Positions 54,201 through 62,195 are shown, counted from the stretch's first letter. The stretch is DNA of 64,000 bases from Phytophthora sp. 'mugwort' (GCA_033558025.1 JAUCEF010000018.1:3100001-3164000); one strand, 5' to 3'. The notes: a model not told the origin generated them from the sequence alone. Numbers and translations: made by a program.

Positions 54201-54702
54201 CGAGAAGGATATCCGCTGGTACTTCTTCGTTCTCTTCCACTCGGACGAGATCTCCGACGGTCAAATCTTGACACATTGCGGCATGGAATGTCATAGACTT
54301 CCTGTCCACTTTTCGTACGGGAGCTTGGTTCTGTTGAGCGTCTGCTCGATGTCGTTGCACGTCCTCCATGATGTCGCGCACTGCACTGACAATGAGAATA
54401 AACAGGAGCGGGACGATCATTGTGGGCACGCCGTTCGATGACGTCACTTGGGGCAGTAATTGCAACACCGTAATGACGAGAAAGTAGATATTGGAAAAGC
54501 GGGTAAACTGTTTGAACAAATTCTTGGCGAGAAAGTTGTACGGAGTGTAGATGGCTGTCTTGACGGCATTCGATGGGAAAGTTTGGCTGGGGTCACTCGT
54601 TCCTACAAGGACAGAGCGGAAGACGTTCGGGTCTTCTGGAGCTGCTGGTTTTGAAGAGATAATAATGTGGCTGATACTGTTCACGAACGAATTTCTGGAC
54701 AT
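51211..54702 (-). CDS. P4-type phospholipid-transporting ATPase (flippase)
   Basis: 1163 residues in one exon; ATG 54702 chosen because the frame above it has only TTG. P-type ATPase motifs: LDGESSLK in the actuator domain (the P4 version of TGES), DKTGTLT with the phosphorylated Asp, KGADSVIFE in the nucleotide-binding domain, MLTGDRADTA, and GDGANDVPMIQ in the P-domain hinge. The N-terminus carries the P4-specific NFLAKNLFKQFTRFSNIYFL, and ten membrane helices are visible. P4-ATPases pump aminophospholipids from the outer to the inner leaflet with a CDC50 partner, creating membrane asymmetry for vesicle budding. Length is typical. It lies upstream of and in the same direction as the channel gene with 224 bp between them; a 5' AT-rich leader precedes it. 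Confidence 0.95.
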   Translation of the reverse strand: MSRNSFVNSISHIIISSKPAAPEDPNVFRSVLVGTSDPSQTFPSNAVKTAIYTPYNFLAKNLFKQFTRFSNIYFLVITVLQLLPQVTSSNGVPTMIVPLLFILIVSAVRDIMEDVQRHRADAQQNQAPVRKVDRKSMTFHAAMCQDLTVGDLVRVEENEEVPADILLVASGAPNGQCYVMTANLDGESSLKPRFVQPELCRPPYRDCFSATGQQLTVQATNLLPYVRIECEPPNRCIDKFKGMLILSQKHSTSLDISHVVLRGTHLKDTPWVIGVVIYTGDDTRVRQNASETPIKGSWLSHFINQITVWIVVVQMIILLVAVIVEAQLVGSVSVQRNPYIPDDIKDSAFVDFVWLFLAYMLLFSNFVPISLQVTIDFTRYFQARAIGNDPGMRLPPRSPSLVATNLTMDKKHVVCVQSSELNEELGLVEHIFTDKTGTLTCNRMSFRSCHVDGETFSFDETNGALVLTQQALGDTLLSSSEEELPEKTSRRRNMSFKSMPMQRFLLNLAVNNSIWPTAPQSANHHSKPLAHEYAGPSPDERALVLAAAQAGVELRFRTNTHVTVRVYGKDVEMEILHSFEFTSERKKSSILCRESSGRIVLLTKGADSVIFEALSESANSPSTVLQAKEQLKTYSATGLRVLCIAEREVSADEYRAWNSRYLSLKMNNTGAHEDQLARLVSELERRLVLVGISAIEDKIQDGVPETLEKFRAAGIKIWMLTGDRADTATNVAHAVRLISAEMRLLRLCEGSSSWMEGSKHEAIEFLHRELRKAREQREQSNMSSIVAQCRGTRPGLALLLDDTVIEAVTSFGIETAFLELCMQCDSVLCARISPKQKELLVAMVRNFYPTKVTLAIGDGANDVPMIQGAHIGVGIAGEEGHQASDASDYSLPAFRFLQRLVLVHGRAMNRRIALLTLYVFYKNVLLVLPQFFFGAYCLYSGQSTYFDTLMQLFNIGFTALPVLVFSVFDEDISARTVLLYPRLYQDGYHHIFLNRKRFIYWMFEAVLGSIFIVLVPVELLPLASWSSTGRDNDLWALGMAQNLAVVVLASARLLLEATSSSRILLLLATASVLFWWLVTFVISSLVAFGREFYGILYVGALTNALLVTLLCCVLGLAAAFGPKAWHVFVAPPPRTICRERDQMLVDFSKKRSFETIFPIDRGD

Positions 54703-54923
54703 GTTTTGAGGATATTCGAGCAATTCAATACTTGCGAGGAGATGACAATCGCTCCAGCCGCAATGGCAGCGTGTTTACCTCCGTCAAAGGAGAGAGAACG
54801 GCAGAGGAGAGCCTAAATGAGCCCATACGGCTCAATTTAATATAACGGCTCTCGGCGGATATCCAAATTTAGGGTAAGCATTTAAACTTTACTTTAGTAG
54901 GTGGAGAAATTAGTTCGAGTGCA

Positions 54924-56577
54924 ATGGGAAGCAGCAACAGCAAACTAAGTGTGCAGACTCAAGCTCAGCAGGAAGAGCAATCGCGATTCAAATGAACCCT
55001 GCGACAGTTGCAGCTATGGAGGTACTGGAAAGTAAGGAGAGAAGGTCTAGCACAACGGCCACACCATCCTAATTGTCTGCGAATTTTCTGATACGGTAGT
55101 CGATAAAGCCACTACAGGTCTAAAGTTCTTCCGACTTTTTGCTACGATGGACAAGGAGTAAGTTGGATTTATTCAGCCACATGCATTCAACATGATCTCG
55201 AAGTGCTAATATGTGGGTCAGTGCAAGTAAATCTATTGATTTAGAATAATTCCACCAATTCTTTGAGCTGCCACACACGCCCTTCTCCGATCTAGTTTTC
55301 AGTAATATAGGAAAGCAGACCTCGGTTTGTGGTGTGGCATTTGATGGTACGATGCTTATGTATCATAACTCTCTCGTGTAAAGGATGTATCTAAGGGATT
55401 TCTATGAAGATTTCGTGTTAAATTTGTGGAATTTTTGCACAATGTCTCCAGAATACATATACACATATATTTCGACTTCATGATAAGTACATATGCTCTA
55501 TCCCTAGTATGAAATGGCTACATTAATCGGAAGCTTCGTTTTGTGTAGACGATGACCACAATAGAAATCTTGATGGTGCCGAGTGTGAAAGTCTATTCCG
55601 TCTTCTATACCACCCCCAGTCTTCCTAGTATCGTGAAGAATCAACTAAAGTCCATGACTTCAAACGAGGACGGGGTGATCACTCTTGGTTCGTATGAGCG
55701 AGTAAGACAAAAGGTAAACAAAACAAAACTACTACTGACATGCAATTAGATGCCTTTTTAGCTATGTGCATCAGGAAGAAAAGCTTGTTCAAGCCAATCT
55801 TCGACCTGCAAGAAAGCACGCATCATGGCAAGTTCTGTACAGCTCACCAACAGTTTTTACAGCTCACCAGTCTTAGAAACTAAAAAAAAAAAACGTTCAC
55901 CTTATGTTGTTGGGATGCAGAGTCTAGGACAAAAGTATTGGACGAGAGTGAGCAAAAAGCGATTGAAGATACATAATGGTCAAAACGACGTCTTTGATGC
56001 AGCAAACCGCTGACTGCTGGCTAATCTGCGTCAATCCGGGGCTCCAGTTCCTAAACCCAATACATTTCCAATTGCTCCACCCGTCTAACTTTAAACCCAG
56101 CAAAGGATCGCCCTCCCGTTAGCACTCTGCAGCCGAAGAGCCCCATTCCAGAAGAAGATATTCCTCCTGCCAAACACAGGAAGCAGACACGAAATAACGC
56201 GCATTGAACGCGTGGATTAAGACCGAGGCGCAGAAGAGCCGCTAGTGCAGTGTATTTGGCAGCATTTAGTCAGACGTTTATTGCTGCGTGTCGCTTGAAG
56301 GAGAAGTCACAGAAATCGTCAGCTGCTGCTTGATCTACGCTACAACGTAGCCATCTCAACAAAACGTATGAGCCTCTCAAGGTTGTACGCAATTTCACCG
56401 CATACTGACAATTTACACCCAGTGTTGACTTCATGCAGTACGTGATGACGCTAGAACTGCTCTGGAAGAGCTCTGGGAGCAAGAGCAGTCGTCTCTTATC
56501 GCAGAACGCCATAAGGTCGTCACCACTTTGGCGAAAGGCATCTCGACCAGACTTCACAAGCAGACGGGTAAAAAAGG
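54924..56577 (+). pseudogene. EF-hand calcium-binding protein pseudogene
   Basis: Starts MGSSNSKLSVQTQAQQ, with a Gly-2 and Ser pattern that fits N-myristoylation. Scattered blocks then match a calcineurin-B-like protein: TTGLKFFRLFATMDKE (about 55110), SKSIDLE-stop-FHQFFELPHTPF (the TAA at 55247-55249 sits where the family has Glu), then YLRDFYEDFVLNLWNFCTMS (about 55390), RNLDGAECESLFRLLYHP (about 55575) and, in another frame, KSMTSNEDGVITLGSYE (about 55655), an EF-hand loop. Later, GMQSLGQKYWTRVSKK and a Pro-rich tail; a Glu/Gln-rich helix (about 56455-56577) may be its end. The nonsense codon and frameshift between EF-hands make it a pseudogene. Introns may also separate some blocks. Confidence 0.6.
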
Positions 56578-56740
56578 TCCGTACTGTGATCTTTCTCTCC
56601 AAATACAGCCCCTATTGTATAAAAATATTAGTAATAAAAACTTGGCGCCGCGTCTCCCCTGTCTCTCATCTGCAGAACGTCAAACATTTTTATTAAAAAA
56701 AGATAATTTAACTAAATTTCTAAAATTAAATCTTTAACAA

Positions 56741-57003
56741 AAGGTTTCCAACGTGCTAATGGTAAGAATAATCAATGTAAAATAACTATAAGACATTGCG
56801 GTGGTGGGTATAAACGTTTATATACAATAATTGATTTTAATAGATCTAAAAATATTGAGAGTAATTTGGAGATAAATGATAAAATAATTGGTTTAAAAGA
56901 AGTTGATAATAAATATGCTCGAATTCGTTTAAATTCTGGCGAATTGAAACTACTTTTTAACTTGCTACGCTACATTAGGTGTTAAATATAGTACTACCAA
57001 GTA
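56741..57003 (+). pseudogene. rpl2: Mitochondrial rpl2 fragment, copy A
   Basis: Reads KGFQRANGKNNQCKITIRHC, then GGGYKRLYTIIDFNRSKN, matching the N-terminal part of ribosomal protein L2 (family KITxRHRGGGHKRxYRIIDF). Then a jump to YARIRLNSGELKLL and, after a 1-nt shift, TCYATLGVKYSTTK, which belong to the middle of L2. The intervening part of the gene is missing, so the piece is internally deleted. Confidence 0.8.
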
Positions 57004-57343
57004 AATCAATTTCAATTATAAATAAATAATAAATAAAAAGCTTTATTATTTTATATACAATTAATTGAACGTTGCCTGAACCTTGCGTCGGGGCAGTCGG
57101 AACTACCAGGCGCTGCACGATCACCGAGAGACGGTGCGATATGGCTTAGTGTTAAACTATCTTGACTAAAAACTGTAGGATCAGCAATTACAGCTTCTCG
57201 CATGTCTTCTGTCGCACAAGTCGAGTGTTGTCATTCTGGCAACGCCTTTTGTCATTTCCTCATGATTACTTTTCAGCAGCCACAATTGCGTGTAGCAAAA
57301 AAAAAAAATTCTGTCTCAAGCGGTGACGGCCTTCCGTGACGCC

Positions 57344-57411
57344 ACAAGGTAAAATAACTAAAGGAAAACCTACACGTAAAACAAAATCAAAAAAATTATG
57401 TGTAGAAGTAA
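57344..57411 (+). pseudogene. rpl2: Possible mitochondrial rpl2 C-terminus
   Basis: GKITKGKPTRKTKSKKL followed shortly by a stop resembles the basic G-x-PTKGxxTRKxK end of organellar ribosomal protein L2. Short and basic, so tentative. It is separated from copy A by about 340 bp of nuclear-looking sequence. Confidence 0.45.
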
Positions 57412-57453
57412 AATAAAGATCCATTTCTTTAAGTTAATTTTAAAAATATAATT

Positions 57454-57501
57454 ATGAATGAATGTGGAATTTGTGAAGTAAATCACGGATTTATGCCAAT
57501 T
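57454..57501 (+). pseudogene. cox2: Mitochondrial cox2 fragment (copper-site region)
   Basis: Reads NECGICEVNHGFMPI, close to the CSEICGVNHGFMPI block near the C-terminus of cytochrome oxidase subunit 2, which holds the CuA cysteines. One residue is lost and two exchanged around the first Cys. The sequence after it no longer matches. Confidence 0.7.
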
Positions 57502-57550
57502 TTAAAGAAAACGATTAAAGCTGTAAAAATTATTATAATTAAAATATGTT

Positions 57551-57634
57551 TTTATCAATAGCAATAGATGCTATAACTGTTTGTCAATCACCAATAATTA
57601 ATTCCCTTTGACCACAACCAATAGGAATTAAATT
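57551..57634 (-). pseudogene. atp1: Mitochondrial atp1 fragment, minus strand
   Basis: Minus strand reads LIPIGCGQRELIIGD-stop-QT, then IASIAIDK, matching the Walker A approach PIGRGQRELIIGDRQTGKTxIAID of ATP synthase alpha, with a stop codon at the Arg and damage in the P-loop. Confidence 0.75.
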
Positions 57635-57635
57635 G

Positions 57636-57687
57636 TCACAAGCCGGAGATGTTTCTGCTTATATTCCGACATATGTTATTTCAATAC
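57636..57687 (+). pseudogene. atp1: Mitochondrial atp1 fragment, plus strand
   Basis: Reads SQAGDVSAYIPTYVISI, matching TQAGDVSAYIPTNVISI of ATP synthase alpha, a block normally about 180 residues after the Walker A motif. It directly adjoins the minus-strand atp1 piece, in the opposite direction. Confidence 0.75.
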
Positions 57688-58013
57688 AGCTTTATATATA
57701 TACTTAAATATAAATAAATTTTGTTTTAACTTGCAATTTATTAAAAGCCGCTTCTAAAACTTTTTCGCATTAATTTTATTAGTTTTTTTACTTTAATTCA
57801 AGCTTATGGATATATATTAAAGTACTTTTTCAATTTTATATAGGATTTCTGGTACAACTTTTTTTCGTTGGACTGTGCGAGCCGCGCGTCTTGGATCTTC
57901 TTGGTCAGTTTGCTCAGTCTTTCCACGTCATTCGTTAATATTTAAATATATACTTTTTAAATGTGACAAAAGTTTTAAGTTTTCATAAAATAGCTTTTTT
58001 TAATTAAAAATCG

Positions 58014-58042
58014 TACCTTAAACCGACACAGGTGGATAGGTG
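58014..58042 (+). pseudogene. rnl: Mitochondrial large-subunit rRNA scrap
   Basis: ACCGACACAGGTGGATAGGT resembles the conserved ACCGACACAGGTGG(G/T)xAGGT of bacterial-type 23S rRNA. It is only about 25 nt. Confidence 0.5.
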
Positions 58043-58052
58043 GATTGATGCT

Positions 58053-58121
58053 GTATTAGCTGGAGCAATAACAATGTTATAAACTGATATAAATTTAAAT
58101 ACTTATTTTTATGATCCTTCT
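58053..58121 (+). pseudogene. cox1: Mitochondrial cox1 fragment
   Basis: Reads VLAGAITML-stop-TDINLNTYFYDPS, matching LAGAITMLLTDRNLNTxFYDPxGG of cytochrome oxidase subunit 1. One Leu codon has become TAA. Confidence 0.85.
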
Positions 58122-58204
58122 ATATCCTTAGAGATGTAACCTATAAAAATACTACCAAATGCTAAAAAAACTAAAGGGATACCCATTTCTAATGGGACAT
58201 CATG
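58121..58204 (-). pseudogene. nad5: Mitochondrial nad5 fragment, minus strand
   Basis: Minus strand reads HDVPLEMGIPLVFLAFGSIF, then IGYISKD, matching the MxxPLxxLAFGSIFxGY block of NADH dehydrogenase subunit 5. It is open and abuts the cox1 piece tail-to-tail. Confidence 0.65.
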
Positions 58205-58341
58205 TGTGTTCTTAACGATTTTTTGCAAAAGTCTTTTGCTTCATTTCGAAGCTTTTCTTTTATTATAAACTTTATCTGTGTAAGCTGGAGCAATAAAATC
58301 TATTAAACAATGGTCTAAATCATTAAAAAACACTTTTTATG

Positions 58342-58403
58342 ATGAAACATAATTTACAAATTGCTGGTAATTGTCGAATGCGTTTAGCAAAAATGCAAAT
58401 TGA
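58342..58403 (+). pseudogene. nad11: Probable mitochondrial nad11 fragment
   Basis: Reads [15 protein letters not shown], resembling IAGNCRMCLVEVE around iron-sulfur ligands near the N-terminus of the 75-kDa complex I subunit, which oomycetes encode in mtDNA. The second Cys of the motif is Arg here. Confidence 0.55.
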
Positions 58404-58441
58404 TAATTCTCGGCAGAGCTCCTCCCAGGACTCGACCGATC

Positions 58442-58518
58442 CCGAGTCGGCATATTTTATGGTTCAGACTACGATGGTATTTAATCATCGATCCCCTAAC
58501 TTCGTTCTTGATTATTAG
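58442..58518 (-). pseudogene. Nuclear-type 18S rRNA fragment, minus strand
   Basis: Contains GAGTCGGCATATTTTATGG, ACTACGATGGTATTTAATCA and CGATCCCCTAACTT with TTCGTTCTTGATTA, the complement of the eukaryotic 18S segment TTAGATACCATCGTAGT and its flanks. A few bases are changed or lost (for example CTTC before CGATCCCC). Confidence 0.75.
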
Positions 58519-58658
58519 AAACTTATTTATTACCTATAATAATAATACTTTGTTTTTAGAAAATACAAAAGCTGCAAAAACATATAAATTATCTTATAAT
58601 TAGTATTCCATATCGTCGGGACGGATCGATTTCGGTAAATATAAAGTTCCAGAAAGTG

Positions 58659-58720
58659 TGGTGGTGGACATAAACGTTTATATAGAATAACTGATTCTTA
58701 ATAGATCTAAAATTATTGAT
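58659..58720 (+). pseudogene. rpl2: Mitochondrial rpl2 fragment, copy B
   Basis: GGTGGTGGACATAAACGTTT and following bases repeat 56805-56855 of copy A with about ten differences. Protein reading GGGHKRLYRI is nearer the intact L2 motif than copy A (GGGYKRLYTI), so the two diverged separately or came from separate insertions. Confidence 0.8.
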
Positions 58721-59124
58721 GGTTATATTATTAAATTCTATTTTTTTTTACTAGACATTATATGGTTGGTAGTTTGACTGGGGTGGTCTTCTTAATAATA
58801 AGGACATTTGTTATACTTCTTACAACGTGTGTAGAATCTTAAATTACAATTTCATGTATATATTCAGATTCATAGGTAATCAAATAATTAGTTACTTCCT
58901 CCGTATTTTATCTATTGGTGCAGTTGCATGTTTTGCCCAACAATTTTTGACCCATAGCCGTTTCGATAATTTTGATTGGATAAAAATTATCTCCGTGGTC
59001 TCTTAATTCGATTGGTGGTGCGTTTGGCGCCAAAAAAGCTCAACATAAGAAAAGCAATGGTGGAGAAGCTCCACTCCCATTTTCCACCCGCCACACTTCA
59101 GAATCCCCTCGTAACCTACCAACG

Positions 59125-59448
59125 ATGAAGCGTCGACATCTCACACCTCAGGAGAGGGTGTCTCTGGTCTGCTTTCTACTCGTCCGTACGAATAACAGCG
59201 CGCTAGGTAAGAGCGACACCAAGGCTGCCGCCCTAAAATGTCAGTGCCATTGCAACACGGTAGGAAGGACATGGAAGCAACACTTAGGGTCTCAGACGTG
59301 TATGGACCTTCTGGGGGATGTGGGGAGTCGAATGTTTGGTAGGTGTGGTCGTCCCGCGATGAGCGACCTATACGTTACGGTGCATATCGATGAGAAGTGG
59401 TTTAACGAGGACACCGACAGAAGGCAAGGAAGAAAACGGCAGCCGTAG
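59125..59448 (+). pseudogene. Tc1/mariner transposase, truncated
   Basis: 107 codons: an N-terminal helix-turn-helix start RRHLTPQERVSLVCFLL, a degenerate middle, then VTVHIDEKWFN, the first catalytic Asp motif of mariner transposases (V-H-x-DEKWF). The middle of the DNA-binding region is shortened and the remaining two catalytic motifs are missing. Confidence 0.7.
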
Positions 59449-59564
59449 CCGTTGCATCGAAGGCGGCAGCAACAGCCGCAGCCGTCAAGAAGGCGTCGAC
59501 AGCCAAGCGCCGAGCGGCTGCAGCTGCCACCATCGCGAAAAACAATGATAGTCAGGAAGCATAA
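59430..59564 (+). other. Ala/Lys-rich coding-like stretch inside the mariner element
   Basis: One frame reads KKTAAVAVASKAAATAAAVK, continues KKASTAKRRAAAAA and ends NNDSQEA-stop. The composition recalls a histone H1 C-terminal tail. GC-rich against its AT-rich surroundings. It may be a captured piece or just low-complexity sequence. Confidence 0.35.
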
Positions 59565-59904
59565 ATAAATCCCTTCCTAAATAGATCAATGCAGATTAGC
59601 ATTTTTGAACTGCACCAAAAGAAACGTGACAGATGGCGGAACCAACTACACCAATAGATAAAAAGCGGAGGAAGTATAAAAAAACATTTTACACTTTCTG
59701 GAAGAAGTTCTTATTGAGGCGGCAGTTAGTCTCATCAAAATCATTCGTTAAAGTGCGCTTGATCACCAACGCCGACACGACGAGCCACACAAAAAAGCAT
59801 AATAACTATATAAATTTGTCAAAACAATATTTAAAAATCAAATATTATAAATTTTTATCAATAGTGATAGTTATTATTATGTAGGAGTTATTACTGTATT
59901 ACTT

Positions 59905-59958
59905 TTAAAGTATGTTTTGCAAATATAATATAACCGGTTCGAATCCAATTTAATTGGA
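59905..59958 (+). pseudogene. 3' half of a mitochondrial-type tRNA, possibly Cys
   Basis: TTTTGCAAAT looks like an anticodon loop with GCA, and ACCGGTTCGAATCC downstream fits a T arm. No matching 5' half precedes it. Confidence 0.4.
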
Positions 59959-60027
59959 TTTTACAAAAAGTACTTCATTATAATCTAACATAATATTTGT
60001 TCATGTTTAACCTATTTTATGTAACCT

Positions 60028-60123
60028 AAACAACCAGATTCTGCTATGCGTAAAGTTGCAAAAGAACATTTATCTAGTAGATATACAATAATTACTTATA
60101 TACCTGGTATTGGTCATACTTAA
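60028..60123 (+). pseudogene. rps12: Mitochondrial rps12 fragment
   Basis: Reads [20 protein letters not shown], then [11 protein letters not shown] before a stop, matching QPNSAxRKVAKVxLSNxxEIxAYIPGIGHN of ribosomal protein S12. Confidence 0.85.
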
Positions 60124-60678
60124 CACGATTTTGTCAGCGTGCATTAAGTCTTAAAGCAATCGCTAGCACAATAACGTTCGTGTCCAAATTCAAGGGTAGA
60201 ATTTGGGGGGGGATTTCAGTGCCTCATTATGGCATTCATGTCTGCCCGTCGTTACTTTAACAGTAACTGAATTATACAAATCAAGTAACATTGTAGAGTT
60301 TTTAGAATATTTAAATATGGCCAAAACAACAAAACTGGTAATATAAATACAATAAAGCACAATATATTATGTTTTAAATGAAAACCGACGTTTTTTGAAG
60401 ATATTATTTCTTTAATAAAATAAGATAAAATAAGAGGTTTCATCGAACTATGAATAATTTACCAAAATTGAAAACGTAAAATATATTTTATATTATGTGG
60501 AGATAAACAATTAAGTTTTAAAAATCATAGACATACCTCCAATATGTTTCTATTGATGAAATTGTTTCGTATATTCTTCTGATTATATATCTGTAGCTAA
60601 ACAAATATAATTTAAATTATTATTTAAATTAATAGTTACTGAAAAAATAAGTATCTTATCTTTAATACGAAGAGGTTA

Positions 60679-60725
60679 AACCAAGCGCGGGTAAACGGCG
60701 GGTGAAAAGAACTTTGAGTTTGAAA
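60679..60725 (+). pseudogene. Nuclear-type 28S rRNA scraps, joined out of order
   Basis: AACCAAGCGCGGGTAAACGG (to CGGG at 60702) matches the eukaryotic 28S segment before the core peptidyl-transferase region, then TGAAAAGAACTTTGA matches the 28S 5' region (GATGAAAAGAACTTTGAAAAG). The two lie over a kilobase apart, and in the reverse order, in real 28S. Confidence 0.6.
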
Positions 60726-61245
60726 TCATTCTGAAACTTGATGTTATTATCCAATAAAATTACAAATAATATGTCATCAGTTAATCAATGTATTTAAGAA
60801 ACGTTTAGAAAAAAAAAGAAATGAAGTCCAGCTTGAAAACAATGTCCTCAACGTAAAGGTATTTGTTTGCCAAACGACTCCGTCGATAGGAGCTCTTAGG
60901 AGTCATCAGCCTCAGAAAGAAGTTTTGCGGTAGCACGCTTGCGCTTGGATGACGGATGAGGAGGAGAAAAGACTTGTAGACGAGAGGATGAAAGTAGAAG
61001 TGAGATTAAGAGTTAGTGGAATGCTAGCAGAACGTTGTTGCCCACTAGAATCGTATGTGATTGCCTAAACACAGTATAACATCGTGTCTACCAACAAGTC
61101 ACCGTGTACCGTATCCTTTCAGTATAAGGTATAGGATATTTTACGGTACTGGTAACAGCCTGTCGAGCCGAAACCTCAACAAGAAGGAAATCCGAAAGTG
61201 AAATTGACTAATCCATCCTATTTTAAATAAATAATGAAAATTAAC

Positions 61246-61280
61246 TTTGGTGAAGTCCTAACAAGGTAGTCGTAGGGGAA
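61246..61280 (+). pseudogene. rns: Mitochondrial small-subunit rRNA 3' end
   Basis: TGAAGTCCTAACAAGGTAGT, then CGTAGGGGAA, is the bacterial-type 16S end (GTCGTAACAAGGTAGCCGTAGGGGAA), unlike the eukaryotic GGTTTCCGTAGGTGAA. Confidence 0.8.
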
Positions 61281-61667
61281 TGAAATAGTGGATTAATTTA
61301 TTCCATCTTTTCTTCTTAAAACCTAATAAACATTTTTCAAACAATAAAAATATTCGTTTTAGCTACACCAACCTTTTGTCTCATTGATTTGGCTGCAACC
61401 AGTCGTCTGTCAAAGTGATGAGGAGCTACACGCAAAAGAAAGTCGACATAGAAGAGGACGTCATCCGCACTCGCTTCAGTAAGCGTTGGTAAACCTTACA
61501 GCATGCCGCCGAGCTCCAATCCTAGCAAGATCTCGAAGTATTCGGCAAAGCAGCCACATCCAGCCAAGCGCCAACCATAAAGCTACTTCAGCCGAAGTCG
61601 ACATAACGGCGTCAACGAAAATGAACGTCGTTATCAGCACAGCAAAAGCTAATGAGCTTGTGCTCTG
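61281..61667. other. Spacer between NUMT cluster and DAD4-like gene
   Basis: No gene recognised. Short open stretches (for example 61486-61667 plus strand) overlap the end of the DAD4-like gene and have no family features. Confidence 0.5.
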
Positions 61668-62099
61668 CTACATCGAGTTGCTTGACTTGACTGCTCGTTG
61701 TTGTTGCTGCTGTTGCTGAGCTGTAGCGGCGGCAATTGCAATGTCGCAGTGGGATTGTACGCGACTCTCGTAGCCCTTCCACACTTGACATGTGAACGCT
61801 AGCTCTTCCCGAAACGAGTCGCTCTTCTGCTCGAGAAATAGGCCAGATAATAGTCAGCTTGCACTATTTTATTAGCTCCAAGAAGGCCCCGTACCTCGAT
61901 TTGAGTGTTTATCTCCTTAACGACCTCGTGCAGGCGCATCACAGAGCCGGTGATGCGCTGTATCAGCGCTTTCTGCTTCTCTTCATGGGGATCTGCATGA
62001 GTACATCATGCGTATACAGTTGTTAGAGGCGTAGAAGGCGAGACGGGGCGCGTTTACAGCGTGTGCTGGAGGGCGCTATTACTCTGCATAATGACGGAC
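61668..62099 (-). CDS. DASH/DAM1 complex subunit Dad4-like protein
   Basis: Three exons with agreeing phases: a 7-nt first exon 62093-62099 (ATG CAG A), 61895-61992, and 61668-61829; 88 residues. The start MQNPHEEKQKALIQRI parallels yeast Dad4, which begins Met-Glu-Asn-Pro-His-Glu and continues with a similar heptad-rich helix; here the helix runs through VMRLHEVVKEINTQIE. The region after it (CQVWKGYESRVQSH) aligns with the conserved aromatic end of the family, and a Gln-rich tail is extra. Dad4 is a small coiled-coil subunit of the DASH ring that couples kinetochores to microtubule ends. Both introns are ordinary GT-AG (100 and 65 nt). The call rests on a short protein, so it needs confirmation. 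Confidence 0.6.
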
Positions 62100-62195
62100 A
62101 GCTCAGAAGTGAAAAGTTAATGATTATAACGTGTGCTGATTGGCTAAAAGCATTTTATTGAGAGATGGCTACGCACATGTAATGTAGCCATGATC

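Larger units (their letters stand above)
58895..59674 (+). mobile_element. Deleted Tc1/mariner element, 780 bp, TA target site
   Basis: Terminal inverted repeats: CTTCCTCCGTATTTTATCTA at 58895 (repeat continues to 58926) and the complement of 59643-59674, with 29 of 32 bases matching. TA flanks both ends (58893-58894, 59675-59676). Inside are a truncated mariner transposase and an Ala/Lys-rich stretch. Much shorter than a 1.3 kb autonomous element. Confidence 0.75.
56690..61330. other. AT-rich mosaic of mitochondrial and rDNA fragments (NUMT cluster)
   Basis: About 4.6 kb of AT-rich sequence without an intact gene. At least a dozen short pieces match mitochondrial genes (rpl2, cox2, atp1, cox1, nad5, nad11, rps12, rnl, rns, a tRNA half), in both orientations and not in a sensible gene order, and two or three match nuclear 18S/28S rDNA. 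Unassigned AT-rich stretches between them (for example 58800-58890, 59890-60000, 60250-60650) could be further mitochondrial sequence. The segments 57060-57330 and 60840-61230 look like ordinary nuclear DNA. A mariner element sits at 58895-59674. Single fragments are listed separately. Confidence 0.75.

Noticed and set aside
60252..60443. Minus-strand hydrophobic ORF of 63 codons as a mitochondrial membrane protein
   Set aside because: AT-rich DNA readily yields Ile/Leu/Phe-rich frames; no family motif was found, so it is only mentioned as possible further mtDNA.
56690..61330. Assembly chimera or mitochondrial contamination
   Set aside because: The mitochondrial pieces are tiny, mutated, in both orientations and interleaved with nuclear rDNA and a mariner element, and intact nuclear genes flank both sides. 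Long reads would still be needed for proof.
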